A stretch of 64,000 bases of DNA from assembly GCF_014196635.1 (NCBI RefSeq), contig NZ_JACIEB010000003.1, positions 310,001-374,000 of the forward strand, given 5' to 3'. Positions within the stretch are counted from its first letter, which is position 1. Each line of letters begins with the position of its first letter. The translations under genes were made by a program, and so were the position numbers. Below, piece after piece: positions 8,447 to 17,159 of the stretch. The notes beneath the pieces were generated by a model, which did no database searches, was not told where the DNA came from, and was given only the letters and a program-made list of their open reading frames with translations. The DNA comes from Sphingobium fontiphilum. GTDB taxonomy: Bacteria; Pseudomonadota; Alphaproteobacteria; Sphingomonadales; Sphingomonadaceae.

Positions 8447-8466
8447 GGATCAGTCTCCCGCCCGGA

Positions 8467-10068
8467 TCAGATAGTGATGTCGCTCGGCCGCTGCGTGCGC
8501 AGCCAGTGCGCGGCGAGCAGGCGGGTGAAGGTGACGGCGGTGTAGACGCTGGTCGCGATGCCGATCAGCAGCACGATGGCGAAGCCCTTGACCGGGCCGG
8601 AGCCCAGCGCCAGCATGATGCCGCCCGCGATGGCGTGGGTGACGTTGGCTTCGAAGATGGTGCGGCTCGCTTCCTTGTAGCCGAATTCGATGGCCTGCAC
8701 GACGCCGCGCCCGCGCCGCCTTTCCTCGCGGATGCGTTCGTAGATCAGGACGTTGGCGTCGACCGCCGTGCCGATGGTCAGCACGAAACCGGCGATGCCC
8801 GGCAGGGTGAGCGTGGCGCCCAATATGCCCATGACGCCCAGGATGACGAGCACGTTGATGGCGACGGCGATGTTCGCATAGACGCCGAACCGGCCATAGC
8901 TGACGAACATGAAGGTCGCGACCGCGACCACCGCGATGATCGAGGCGAGCAGGCCCGCGCGAATCGAATCGGCGCCAAGGCCCGGCCCGACCGTGCGTTC
9001 CTCCACCACGGTCAGATCGACCGGAAGATTGCCCGATCGCAGCGCGATGGCGAGCTGGTTCGCGGTCTCCACGGTGAAGTTGCCGCTGATCTGCGCGCTG
9101 CCGCCCAGGATCGGCTCGTTGATGTTCGGGGCGGACAGCACCTTGCCATCCAGGATCATGGCGAAGGGACGGTTGACATTCTGGGTCGTGACCTGCCCGA
9201 ATTTGCGGCCGCCCGCGCCATTGAAGCGGATGTTGACGACCGGGGCGTTGCTCTGCTGGTCATAGCCCTGGGTCGCGTCGGCCAGTTCCTCGCCCGACAC
9301 CATGACCTGCCGCTTGACGGCGATCATCGGCACGCCCGACGGATTGTCGGGATAGGGCAGAACCTCGCTGCCCACCGGGGCGCGGCCCTGCGCCACTTCG
9401 GCCGGGTTCGCGGTCGTGTCGACCAGCTTGAATTCCAGCTTCGCGGTCTGGCGGAGCAAATCCTTCAGCGCCTTGGGGTCTTGCAGGCCGGGCACCTGCA
9501 CGACGATGCGGTTGCCGCCCTGCTGCTGGATCGTGGGTTCGCGCGTGCCCATTTCGTCGATGCGCTTGCGGATCACCTCGGTCGCGACTTCCATCGCGCT
9601 CTTGACCGCATTGTCGATGCCCGCGCTGGTCGGGGTGACGACGATGGTGGAGCTGTTCACCACCTCGACATTGAAGTCGCGCTGGCCGGTGAGGCCCGCG
9701 CCCTGCGTGAGCGGGCGGATGCGCTCGACGGCGGCGTCGACCTGCGCGGGATCGCGCACCATGAAGCTCAATTTGCCGTCGCGCGCGGAAATATCGCCGA
9801 TGGCGATGCGCGGATCGGCGCGGCGCAATTCGGCGCGGATCTGCTCCTCCATATTGGCGAGCCGCTGCTTCGCGACATCCTGCGTCGACGCCTCCAGCAG
9901 CAGGTGGCTGCCGCCCGACAGGTCGAGGCCGAGGTTGACGCGGGTGCGCAGCGATGCCGGCAATTGCTCCACCACCCGGTCGGGCAGGAAGCTGGGCACG
10001 GCGCACAATATGCCGATGATGAGCGGCAGCAGGATGAGGATGACGCGCCCGCGCGAAAAGGTGAGCAT
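8467..10068 (-). CDS. secD: Protein translocase subunit SecD
   Basis: Partner of SecF. The 533-residue protein has an N-terminal TM helix (7-29), the VNLGLDLSGGSHLLLEA motif (about 45-61), a large periplasmic part and a C-terminal bundle of five helices containing GTAVDANVLIYERIREE and the YKEASRTIFEANVTHAIAG region. The size is that of alphaproteobacterial SecD, shorter than the E. coli protein. It is 13 bases downstream of yajC. Confidence 0.97.
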   Translation of the reverse strand: MLTFSRGRVILILLPLIIGILCAVPSFLPDRVVEQLPASLRTRVNLGLDLSGGSHLLLEASTQDVAKQRLANMEEQIRAELRRADPRIAIGDISARDGKLSFMVRDPAQVDAAVERIRPLTQGAGLTGQRDFNVEVVNSSTIVVTPTSAGIDNAVKSAMEVATEVIRKRIDEMGTREPTIQQQGGNRIVVQVPGLQDPKALKDLLRQTAKLEFKLVDTTANPAEVAQGRAPVGSEVLPYPDNPSGVPMIAVKRQVMVSGEELADATQGYDQQSNAPVVNIRFNGAGGRKFGQVTTQNVNRPFAMILDGKVLSAPNINEPILGGSAQISGNFTVETANQLAIALRSGNLPVDLTVVEERTVGPGLGADSIRAGLLASIIAVVAVATFMFVSYGRFGVYANIAVAINVLVILGVMGILGATLTLPGIAGFVLTIGTAVDANVLIYERIREERRRGRGVVQAIEFGYKEASRTIFEANVTHAIAGGIMLALGSGPVKGFAIVLLIGIATSVYTAVTFTRLLAAHWLRTQRPSDITI

Positions 10069-10081
10069 GGGTGGCCCCGGA

Positions 10082-10417
10082 TCAGTCGTTGGCGGGCTTG
10101 GCGACCATCGGGTCGATGACGTCGGTCAGGGTGGACTTGACCGCCTTCACCTTCATACCCGGCGCCAGTTCGATATCGGCATAATGTTCGTCGACGCGCA
10201 CGACCTTGCCCACCAGGCCGCCGCCGGTGACGACCTGATCGCCCTTCTTCACCGCCTCGATCTTGGCCTTGTGCTCCTTCATCCGCTTCTGCTGGGGGCG
10301 GATGAGCAGGAAATAGAACACGATGAAGATCAGGACCAGCGGCATCATCTGCATGATGACGCCCGCATTGGACGTCGTGGCGCCTGCGGCCTGGGCATAG
10401 GCGGGGGAAATGAGCAT
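10082..10417 (-). CDS. yajC: Preprotein translocase subunit YajC
   Basis: The 111-residue protein has one TM helix (about 25-42: MMPLVLIFIVFYFLLIRP) followed immediately by QQKRMKEHKAKIEAVKKGD and a small SH3-like domain with VVTGGGLVGKVVRVDE. YajC associates with SecDF. The first twenty residues (MLISPAYAQAAG) look like a short signal-like extension. It is the first gene of the yajC-secD-secF-DUF498 unit. It is transcribed away from tRNA-Pro. Confidence 0.95.
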   Translation of the reverse strand: MLISPAYAQAAGATTSNAGVIMQMMPLVLIFIVFYFLLIRPQQKRMKEHKAKIEAVKKGDQVVTGGGLVGKVVRVDEHYADIELAPGMKVKAVKSTLTDVIDPMVAKPAND

Positions 10418-10579
10418 GGAGGAAAATCGCCTTCATTCTGACTGTGCAGAGCGCGCGCAGACGCCCCGGATCAAGGCCGCGCGGCTACCATAGTTGGGGG
10501 CGCGGTGGCAACAGCGCAACAAGCCGCATCATCGGCGCTTGCAACTTGGCCATCATCCTTCTATGAGCCGCCCTCCGGT

Positions 10580-10656
10580 CGGGACGTAGCGCAGCCTGGT
10601 AGCGCATCACACTGGGGGTGTGGGGGTCGGAGGTTCGAATCCTCTCGTCCCGACCA
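10580..10656 (+). tRNA. tRNA-Pro (anticodon GGG)
   Basis: A 77-base cloverleaf. Acceptor arm cgggacg (10580-10586) pairs with cgtcccg (10646-10652), followed by discriminator A and an encoded CCA. The D arm contains agcctggtagc. The anticodon stem tcaca / tgtgg holds the loop ctggggg, whose central three bases are GGG. The T arm carries ggttcgaatcc. It reads CCC/CCU proline codons. Confidence 0.96.
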
Positions 10657-10684
10657 AATTATCGAATATTTGCAACGGGTTATG

Positions 10685-10707
10685 CGGGCAGCGAAAGCTG
10701 CCCGTTT
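10685..10707 (+). terminator. Hairpin terminator after tRNA-Pro
   Basis: Perfect 8-bp stem cgggcagc (10685-10692) / gctgcccg (10697-10704) with a gaaa tetraloop, followed by a short T run. It begins 28 bases after the CCA end. Confidence 0.75.
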
Positions 10708-10838
10708 CCGTACGTGCTGCGCTGTCTAGCGTATGTGTAGCAACGCCGCTAAACACTGCCCCCTTAGCTATTTGCGCTGAGGCCATCAGTTGCTTATTGC
10801 TGCTTCCAACGGTCCTGATGATCGGGGGAAGCAACTAC

Positions 10839-11606
10839 ATGATACTGGCAGCGCTACTCTTGGCTGAAACTCTCTCCAAGCCTGCTCCGGCATCGGACCA
10901 TGTTGCGCCGTCGTCTGTAGTCACACAGAGAGCTTATGCCTCTTATATTGAGTGTTACGCCAAAGAAGCGTTCGATCGACGGCAGAACGATGGTTCCCCT
11001 GAATCTCGCATGATAGATGCCAAGGCCGCTTGCCAGGCAGAATACGACGCTGCCCTGGCTGCAATAATCAATGATGCCGATAAGAATGATGAAAGAGCAC
11101 CAGTTGTAGCCCATGCTCGTGCTAGGCTGGACGAAGCCGATATCCGCATTTTAGAGATGCTGGTCCCAACCCCGCCAACCCGGTTAGCGCAGTTACCGAT
11201 AAGGGGTATGGTTGGAGACTGGCGTTTAGGAGGCGGTGCGCTAGCCGTTCGTATGACGGTCCGTTACACAGACAAGCCTTCTATCGTCGGGACCCTTGAA
11301 CCGAACGATACTACGATAACAACGCTGAACGCGAGCGGGCTTAGGTCTTGGGAGATCGTTCCAAACGAACGTGGAAGTGCCATTTTGCAAGCAACCTTTG
11401 CTGACGGCAGGGCGACCAAATATGCGCGCATACCATCGTCAGCAGGTGAAATGGATTTCATTAATGCCGCTGATTCTTTGGTCCAGCGATATGATATTTT
11501 GTTGGAAGATGGCGAGTTACTCATTCGGTGGGTAGAGAAAGATATGTCAGGTCAATTGCGTTTCCGTCGACAAATGCAAACCGGCTCAGAAATGGCGCCA
11601 AAATAG
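10839..11606 (+). CDS. Hypothetical exported protein downstream of tRNA-Pro
   Basis: No family recognised. The 255-residue product starts with a weak signal-like segment (MILAALLLAETLSKPA), then a region with paired Cys (YIECYAKEAF, AKAACQAEYD) in a helical stretch to about 120. A C-terminal part follows that looks beta-rich (GMVGDWRLGGGALAVRM, then strands up to LLIRWVEKDMSGQLRF). ATG 10839 is chosen because GGGGGAAG precedes it; a longer frame from 10620 would run through the tRNA. Codon use is A+T-richer than in the chromosome around it, which suggests recent acquisition beside the tRNA. Confidence 0.7.
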   Translation: MILAALLLAETLSKPAPASDHVAPSSVVTQRAYASYIECYAKEAFDRRQNDGSPESRMIDAKAACQAEYDAALAAIINDADKNDERAPVVAHARARLDEADIRILEMLVPTPPTRLAQLPIRGMVGDWRLGGGALAVRMTVRYTDKPSIVGTLEPNDTTITTLNASGLRSWEIVPNERGSAILQATFADGRATKYARIPSSAGEMDFINAADSLVQRYDILLEDGELLIRWVEKDMSGQLRFRRQMQTGSEMAPK

Positions 11607-11650
11607 CCAGTTGCGCCAAGCTGCGAGCCAAGCCGGGTTGAGCGCGTCCG

Positions 11651-12073
11651 TCACCGCGCCATTTCCCATATCCGGTCCCGGCGCCACAGCCCCCAAACCC
11701 CTTCATCGTGCCAACGGCGGATGCAGTTCAGCACGACCGGCATGTCCCGGCTGTCAAACTGCCCCGCGTCGATGCCCGCTTGCGTGTCGGCTGCGAAGGC
11801 GTCGAACGACCCGTAAGCTGCCTCGAAGGGCGAGCGTGGGGCGATGCGTGCCTGTTCGAGCCGCTGGACGCGGGCAATGCCTGATACAGACTGGATGCAG
11901 GCAATGAGGGTGCGCGCCGTGTCTGCGTCCGACTTCCCCTCCGCCACGCCAATCAGGATTTGGTTCGCCTGCTCCGACAAGGGCCGGTCCGGGTCCAACT
12001 CGAACGCGACGCGCTCTGCCTGCGGCTTCAATGCTGGTGCGATGCGAGCAAGCGCGATGTTCGCTGCCTGCAT
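11651..12073 (-). CDS. Hypothetical protein
   Basis: A 140-residue, mostly helical soluble protein with no motif I can assign. The central region has ANQILIGVAEGKSDADTART (about 36-55) and the C terminus is Trp/Arg-rich (CIRRWHDEGVWGLWRRDRIW). A strong GGAGGGAG sequence just before ATG 12073 supports the start and shows the gene is real. It converges with the preceding exported-protein gene and is also less GC-rich than its neighbours, so it may belong to the same inserted segment. Confidence 0.65.
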   Translation of the reverse strand: MQAANIALARIAPALKPQAERVAFELDPDRPLSEQANQILIGVAEGKSDADTARTLIACIQSVSGIARVQRLEQARIAPRSPFEAAYGSFDAFAADTQAGIDAGQFDSRDMPVVLNCIRRWHDEGVWGLWRRDRIWEMAR

Positions 12074-12267
12074 GTCTCCCTCCAGCGCCCGGTCAGCGTT
12101 TGAAACCGCGCCATCGCTAGAACAGACACGGCTGATGGTCGCGCTCGCGCCATGCTACCATCCACGAGGGTTCGCCGTCAGCGAGCATATGCTTGCTCCC
12201 ATGTCCCGTCGCGTTCCCATGCCCGCAGGGAAGCGACAACCGCCACCATATCACGCCAATCCCCACC

Positions 12268-12885
12268 CTACCCAAAAACCGCCGCCTTGCGTAAATGCCC
12301 ATAGGCTTCGATCACGCTCTGGAGCCGGGTTTCGTGGGTGCGGTCGCCGCCATTGTGGTCGGGGTGATAGCGGCGCAGCAATTCTGTGTAGCGGGTGCGC
12401 AGCGCCTTGCGGTCGGCGTCGATGGGCAGGCCCATGATGTCGAGGGCGCGGCGGTCTTCCTTTGACAGGAATTGCCCGTCCTGCCGCATCTGGTTGTCGG
12501 CGCGCGCCTTCGCCACCCGTTCGCGGAAGCGCGCGCCGATGGCGTCGATGGGATCGGTGAAGTCCGACCATCTGGGCGGGGGGCTGGCGGCGTTGCTGGA
12601 AAAGGCGCGGGTTTCCCTTTCCCACCCGGCATAGGGGCGCTGGGCGGCGGTGATTTCCTCCGCGCTCATGCCGCTGAAGAAATTATAGCCCTGGTTGAAT
12701 TCCCGCACATGGTCGAGGCAAAGCCAGCGCCAGCGCGGCCCGTCGCGTCCGCCCGTTTCGCCGTCTTGCGGCGGCGCGCGGAATTCGCCCGTTTCGGGAC
12801 AGCCGGGGACGGCGCAGGGCCGGTCGCTTTCCACGCGGCCGTGGAAACGGTTGAAACGGCGGGTCGAAAAGGGGTCGCTGCTCAA
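12268..12885 (-). CDS. J-domain (DnaJ-like) protein
   Basis: DnaK co-chaperone type. The 205-residue protein carries its J domain at the C terminus (about 140-205). The HPD triad is in RRYHPDHNGGD, preceded by LDIMGLPIDADRKALRTRYTELL. The N-terminal half has the sphingomonad-type RFHGRVE...CAVPGC...GEFRAP segment with two Cys that could bind metal. The start is inferred as TTG at 12885, since earlier in-frame starts would overlap the divergent bolA gene and give unrelated sequence. Confidence 0.87.
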   Translation of the reverse strand: MSSDPFSTRRFNRFHGRVESDRPCAVPGCPETGEFRAPPQDGETGGRDGPRWRWLCLDHVREFNQGYNFFSGMSAEEITAAQRPYAGWERETRAFSSNAASPPPRWSDFTDPIDAIGARFRERVAKARADNQMRQDGQFLSKEDRRALDIMGLPIDADRKALRTRYTELLRRYHPDHNGGDRTHETRLQSVIEAYGHLRKAAVFG

Positions 12886-12930
12886 TTTTGCCCTGATGCA
12901 TGATGACGGGGAGCCGCCTATATAGGGGCA

Positions 12931-13224
12931 ATGACACAGCAAACCCAAGGCCCGGTGGCCACCGAAATCGAGGCGCGGCTGCGCGCGGCGCTGACCCCCG
13001 AACGCATCGCCGTGATCGACGACAGCGAAAAGCATCGCGGCCATGCGGGCCATGACGGGTCGGGGGAAAGCCATTTCACGGTCGAGATCGTGTCGGCGCG
13101 CTTTGCCGGGCAGAGCCGCGTCGCGCGGCAGCGGATGGTGAACGCGGCGCTCGCCGACCTGCTGCGCGAAAAAGTTCATGCGCTGGCCATCCGCGCCCGC
13201 GCGCCGGAGGAGGAGGCGGCATGA
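12931..13224 (+). CDS. BolA family protein
   Basis: The 97-residue protein has the BolA fold signature: VIDDSEKHRGHAGHDG...SHFTVEIVSARFAG, then RVARQRMVNAALADLL and VHALAIRARAPEE. BolA proteins pair with monothiol glutaredoxins to handle [2Fe-2S] clusters and can affect transcription. The conserved His residues of the ligand loop are present. The gene overlaps the following pirin gene by four bases and diverges from the J-domain gene with only 45 bases between starts. Confidence 0.94.
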   Translation: MTQQTQGPVATEIEARLRAALTPERIAVIDDSEKHRGHAGHDGSGESHFTVEIVSARFAGQSRVARQRMVNAALADLLREKVHALAIRARAPEEEAA

Positions 13225-14129
13225 GCGGCCTCGACGATCTGGTCGTCCAGACGGTTGCGCCCACGACGCACAATCTGGGCGACTTTCGCGTCCATCGCAC
13301 CCTGCCCGCCAAGGGGCGCACGATGGTCGGCCCGTTCATCTTCTTCGATCAGGCGGGGCCCGCCCTGCTGGAGCCGGACAAGGGCATCGACGTGCGCCCG
13401 CACCCGCACATCAACCTCGCCACCGTCACATATATGTATGAAGGCGCGTTCCTGCACCGCGATTCGCTGGGCAGCCAGCAGTTGATCGAACCGGGCGCGG
13501 TCAACCTGATGACGGCGGGCAAGGGCATCGTCCATTCCGAACGATCCCCCGCCGACGAGCGGGCGCGCAAGTCGAAACTGTCCGCCATCCAGACCTGGAT
13601 CGCGCTGCCCGACGGGCGGGAGGAGATGGACCCGGCGTTCGAGCATGTGCCCGCCGAGGCGCTGCCCATCGTCGAATCGGGCGCGGCGCGGGCGCGCGTC
13701 ATCATGGGGTCGCTGTGGGGGGCGAGCGCGCCGGTCACCACCTATGCCCAGACCATCTATGCCGACATCCAGTTGATGCCCGGCGGCGACATTCCCATCG
13801 ATGCGGAGGCGGAAGAGCGCGCCATTTACGTGTCGGGCGGCGACGCGGCCATCGACGGGCTGATGCTGCAACCCCAGCAGCTTTATGTGCTGCGCCCCGG
13901 CGTGCGCGCCACATTGTCCAGCGTCGATGGCGGCCGGGTGGTGCTGTGCGGGGGCGAGGCCTTCGCCACCCCGCGCCATGTGTGGTGGAACTTCGTGTCC
14001 TCCTCCACCGACCGGCTGATGCAGGCGCGCGAGGATTGGGAGGCGATGCGCTTCCCGCTGATCCCCGGCGACGATCAGGAGTTTATCCCGATCCCGCAGG
14101 GGCGGCCCAAGACGATTTCCTGGCCCTGA
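13221..14129 (+). CDS. Pirin family protein
   Basis: Two-cupin protein of 302 residues. The N-terminal cupin has the metal-site motif DVRPHPHINLATVTYMYEG (about 56-74) and later IVHSERSP; the second cupin is more degenerate. Bacterial pirins have been described as quercetinases or regulators; no function is assigned here. ATG overlaps the bolA stop, and its own TGA overlaps the ATG of nadD (ATGA-type junctions), so bolA-pirin-nadD form one transcript. Confidence 0.93.
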   Translation: MSGLDDLVVQTVAPTTHNLGDFRVHRTLPAKGRTMVGPFIFFDQAGPALLEPDKGIDVRPHPHINLATVTYMYEGAFLHRDSLGSQQLIEPGAVNLMTAGKGIVHSERSPADERARKSKLSAIQTWIALPDGREEMDPAFEHVPAEALPIVESGAARARVIMGSLWGASAPVTTYAQTIYADIQLMPGGDIPIDAEAEERAIYVSGGDAAIDGLMLQPQQLYVLRPGVRATLSSVDGGRVVLCGGEAFATPRHVWWNFVSSSTDRLMQAREDWEAMRFPLIPGDDQEFIPIPQGRPKTISWP

Positions 14130-14755
14130 TGCGCGTCGGCCTGCTGGGCGGATCGTTCAACCCCGCCCATGGCGGGCACCGCGCCATATCGCTGTTCGCC
14201 ATGCGCGCGCTGGCGCTGGACGAGGTGTGGTGGCTGGTGTCGCAGGGCAATCCGCTCAAAGCCCGCGCGGGCATGGCCCCGCTCTCCGCCCGGCTTGCCG
14301 AGGCGCAACGGGTCGCCCGCCGCGCGCCCATCCGCCCGACCGCGATCGAGGCGCGTCTGGGCACGCGCTATACGGTCGACACGCTGCGCGCGCTGACCCG
14401 GTGCTATCCGCGCAACCGCTTCATCTGGCTGATGGGATCGGACAATCTGGCCCAGTTCAGCCAGTGGCGGAACTGGCGCGGGATCGCCCGGCAAATGCCC
14501 ATTGCCGTGATCGCCCGTCCGGGTTATGATAGCGACGCCCGTGGCTCATCGGCCATGAGCTGGCTGCGGCGCTTCGTCCGGCCCGCGCGCCAGAGTGCAG
14601 ACTGGACGGATTGGAGACCGCCGGCGCTTGTGCTTTTGCGCTTTCGCCCTGATCCAAGATCGGCGACCCTGCTTCGGCAGGCGGACCCCCTCTGGCATCG
14701 CGAATTTAGTGAAACGCGTGTGCGCGATCCGCTCACGCGCCGGATGACTGTCTAG
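14129..14755 (+). CDS. nadD: Nicotinate-nucleotide adenylyltransferase
   Basis: Converts nicotinate mononucleotide plus ATP to deamido-NAD in NAD synthesis. The 208-residue protein has the nucleotidyltransferase motif GGSFNPAHGGHRAI (about 7-20), the LGTRYTVDTLRAL region and FIWLMGSDNLAQF (about 94-106). It starts at ATG 14129, whose first base is the last base of the pirin TGA. It is followed by rsfS, as in many bacteria. Confidence 0.95.
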   Translation: MRVGLLGGSFNPAHGGHRAISLFAMRALALDEVWWLVSQGNPLKARAGMAPLSARLAEAQRVARRAPIRPTAIEARLGTRYTVDTLRALTRCYPRNRFIWLMGSDNLAQFSQWRNWRGIARQMPIAVIARPGYDSDARGSSAMSWLRRFVRPARQSADWTDWRPPALVLLRFRPDPRSATLLRQADPLWHREFSETRVRDPLTRRMTV

Positions 14756-14767
14756 AATGGAGCTTTT

Positions 14768-15157
14768 TTGACCAGACCCCAGCCCGCCAACGACACGGCC
14801 CATGCGGCCGAATCCGTTGCCGCCCTGCACGCCCTTGTCCTTCAGTCTCTCGACGACGACCAGGCGCAGGAAACCATCACCATCCCCCTTGAAGGCAAGA
14901 GCAGCATCGCCGATCATATGGTGATCGCGAGCGGCCGTTCGTCGCGCCAGGTCGCGTCGATGGCGCAGAAGCTGGCCGAGCGGATCAAGCAGGCCACCGG
15001 CCGTTCGGCCCGGATCGAAGGGCTGCCGGTCGCCGACTGGGTGCTGATCGACGCGGGCGACGTGATCGTCCACCTGTTCCGGCCGGAAGTGCGCAGCTTC
15101 TACAATCTGGAACGCATGTGGGGCTTTGTCGACGCGCCGGTCGCCGGAACCGCCTGA
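14768..15157 (+). CDS. rsfS: Ribosomal silencing factor RsfS
   Basis: Binds ribosomal protein uL14 and blocks subunit joining under nutrient limitation. The 129-residue protein shows the family pattern: LDDDQAQETITIPLEGKSSIADHMVIASG, RQVASMAQKLAERIK, then ADWVLIDAGDVIVHLF and RSFYNLERMWG. The start is a TTG at 14768 with GGAG a few bases upstream; no ATG is available nearby. It lies 12 bases after nadD. Confidence 0.95.
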   Translation: MTRPQPANDTAHAAESVAALHALVLQSLDDDQAQETITIPLEGKSSIADHMVIASGRSSRQVASMAQKLAERIKQATGRSARIEGLPVADWVLIDAGDVIVHLFRPEVRSFYNLERMWGFVDAPVAGTA

Positions 15158-15178
15158 ACGCGGGGTCCCGCCCAGACT

Positions 15179-15316
15179 CGTCATGTTGAACTTGTTTCAG
15201 CATCCAGTTCGCCGCAGGCGCCCTGCTCTCGACGGCGCGATGTCGCAGGCCGGGCGCGTCAACGGCATGACCTTTGCCTCGGGCACGATGGATGCTGAAA
15301 CAAGTTCAGCATGACG
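15179..15316. repeat. Long inverted repeat between rsfS and rlmH
   Basis: Arms of 27 bases at 15179-15205 and 15290-15316 are reverse complements with one mismatch; the core of the left arm is tgttgaacttgtttcagcat. An 84-base spacer separates them. This matches the paired REP-type elements found across sphingomonads (recall). It lies within the nadD-rsfS-rlmH-envC transcript, 12 bases before the rlmH start, and could fold in the mRNA. Confidence 0.9.
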
Positions 15317-15327
15317 GATGTTTTGCC

Positions 15328-15750
15328 ATGCTCCTCCACATCATCGCGCGCGGAAAGATCGGCCGGTCGCCCGAAGCCGATCTGGTGGACCGCTATGTGA
15401 AGCGGCTCACCATGCCCTGTCGCATCACCGAATTGCCTGACCGGGGCGGCAAGTTGCCGCCCGCCGCGCCGGGGACCGTCACCGTGATGCTGGATGAAAA
15501 GGGGCGACAGCTTTCCTCCATGGATTTCGCCCGCCGGATCGAGGGCTGGCGCGACGCGGGGACGCGCGAATGCCGTTTCCTGATCGGCGCGGCCGACGGC
15601 TTCGACGATGAACAGCGGGCCGGCGCCGACCTGCTGATCGCGTTCGGCGCGATGACATGGCCGCACATGATGGCGCGCGCGATGCTGGCCGAACAATTGT
15701 GGCGCGCCTGCTCCATCCTTGCCAACCACCCCTATCATCGCGAAGGATAG
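15328..15750 (+). CDS. rlmH: 23S rRNA (pseudouridine-1915-N3)-methyltransferase RlmH
   Basis: SPOUT methyltransferase acting on the assembled 70S ribosome. The 140-residue protein begins MLLHIIARGKIGRSPEADLV. It has the SPOUT knot elements FLIGAADGFDD (about 88-98), AFGAMTWPHMMARAMLAEQLWRA (in two parts) and the C-terminal HPYHREG typical of RlmH. An in-frame extension to 15274 would translate the inverted-repeat arm and is rejected. A weak leader suggests coupling to upstream translation. Confidence 0.95.
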   Translation: MLLHIIARGKIGRSPEADLVDRYVKRLTMPCRITELPDRGGKLPPAAPGTVTVMLDEKGRQLSSMDFARRIEGWRDAGTRECRFLIGAADGFDDEQRAGADLLIAFGAMTWPHMMARAMLAEQLWRACSILANHPYHREG

Positions 15751-15794
15751 GGGCGAACCATCCGGGGACGGGGCAAACGGGGACGGGCGAGCGC

Positions 15795-17030
15795 GTGAGG
15801 CGGGGCATCATCATGGCGGGCATGGCGGTCGCGCTGGCGGCCGTGGCGGCGACGCGCCTGCCCGCGGCCGACGACGGCGCGATCATCCTGCCCGGCACGG
15901 CGGGCACCACCATGGCGCAGGAGCAGGCGGCGCTGAAGGAAGCCCGGCGACAGGCGCGCGAGGCGCGCGAGCGGGCCGAACGGCTGGACCAGCAGGCGGG
16001 GCTGGCCGGGCAGGAGGCCGAACGCGCCCGCCGACAGGCCGCCGCCATGGCCGCGCGCATCCAGGAATCGGAGGCCGACATTCAGGCGGCGCAGGCGCGC
16101 GTCGCCATCGTCACCCGCCTGCAACGCGCGCAGGCGGCGCGGCTGGCCGAGAGGCAGGAGCCGGTGGTGCGCCTGACCGCCGCACTGCAATCCATGGCGC
16201 GCCGTCCGCTGGCGCTGGCGCTGGCGCAGCCCGGCACGATGAGCGACGCCATCCATATGCGCGCGGTGCTGGCCAGCGTGCTGCCGGTGATCCGCGCGCG
16301 CACCGCCGGGTTGCGCGCGGAACTGGCGAAGAGCCGGGAACTGCGCGCCACCGCGCAACAGGCCGCCCGGTCCTTGACCGACAGTCGCGACGAGCTGGCG
16401 CGGCGACAGGCGGCGCTGCGCGATCTGGAGACGCGCAAGCGGGTCGCCGCCCGCGACCTTCAATCCGGGTCCGCGCTGGAGGGGGAACGCGCGCTGGCGC
16501 TGGGGGAGAAGGCGCGCGACATCACCGACCTGATGGGGCGGCTGGAGGACGCCGGGCGCATCCGCGACGCGCTCGCCGCCCTGCCCGGCCCGACGCCGCG
16601 CCCGCCGCGCCCCGACCAGGCGGCGATGCCCGCCGAGGGCCAGCCGCGCGCCGCCGCCGGGCCGCCGCCCTATCGCCTGCCCGTGGTCGGCCAACTGGTG
16701 ACCGGCCTTGGCGAAATATCGGGCAGCGGGGTGCGATCGCGCGGGCTGACGCTGGCGACGCAGGGCGGGGCGCAGGTGGTGGCGCCAACCGCCGGGCGCA
16801 TCGGTTTTGCCGGGCCCTATCGCGGCTATGGCCAGATCATCATCATCGACCATGGCCAAGGCTGGACGACGCTCATCACCGGGCTGCATCGGCTGTCGGT
16901 GGCGGTCGGCGACAGCGTGCGGCAGGGCGATCCCATCGCCGTCACCGGCCCCGGTCAGCCGCAGATCACCGTCGAACTGCGCCGCAACGGCAGGCCGGTG
17001 GACATCGTGCCGCTGGTGGGGATGGGGTAA
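15795..17030 (+). CDS. Murein hydrolase activator EnvC-like protein with degenerate LytM domain
   Basis: Periplasmic activator of cell-wall amidases at division. The GTG start at 15795 gives a signal peptide with a basic n-region (VRRGIIMAGMAVALAAVAAT), better than ATG 15813. Residues about 38-270 are a long Ala/Arg/Gln-rich coiled coil. The C-terminal LytM/M23 domain (about 300-411) keeps the fold (GYGQIIIIDHGQGWTTLI) but lacks the zinc ligands: the usual HxxxD and HxH are replaced (RGLTLAT, PQITVEL). That is as expected for a non-catalytic EnvC. It belongs to the rlmH operon. Confidence 0.88.
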   Translation: MRRGIIMAGMAVALAAVAATRLPAADDGAIILPGTAGTTMAQEQAALKEARRQAREARERAERLDQQAGLAGQEAERARRQAAAMAARIQESEADIQAAQARVAIVTRLQRAQAARLAERQEPVVRLTAALQSMARRPLALALAQPGTMSDAIHMRAVLASVLPVIRARTAGLRAELAKSRELRATAQQAARSLTDSRDELARRQAALRDLETRKRVAARDLQSGSALEGERALALGEKARDITDLMGRLEDAGRIRDALAALPGPTPRPPRPDQAAMPAEGQPRAAAGPPPYRLPVVGQLVTGLGEISGSGVRSRGLTLATQGGAQVVAPTAGRIGFAGPYRGYGQIIIIDHGQGWTTLITGLHRLSVAVGDSVRQGDPIAVTGPGQPQITVELRRNGRPVDIVPLVGMG

Positions 17031-17159
17031 GGGCGCGGGCCATGAAAATCCCGCTTTCCAACGGCGCGGCTTGGGGATAATTACAGCCGCAAATATCTCG
17101 GGCCGCATCCTCCGCAACAGCCCGGGGCAGCGGCCCCGGCATTTGGAAAGCCATGCCCC

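Noticed and set aside
8506..10119. Very long open frame antisense to secD (about 537 codons), and similar ones antisense to rpoN/lptB (27764-30154) and ppk1 (41149-43314)
   Set aside because: His/Asp/Arg/Ala-rich shadows caused by high-GC third positions opposite well-recognised genes.
10685..10838. Integrase attachment duplicate of the tRNA-Pro 3' end
   Set aside because: Only a terminator hairpin was found; no second copy of the tRNA T-arm/acceptor sequence was seen downstream.
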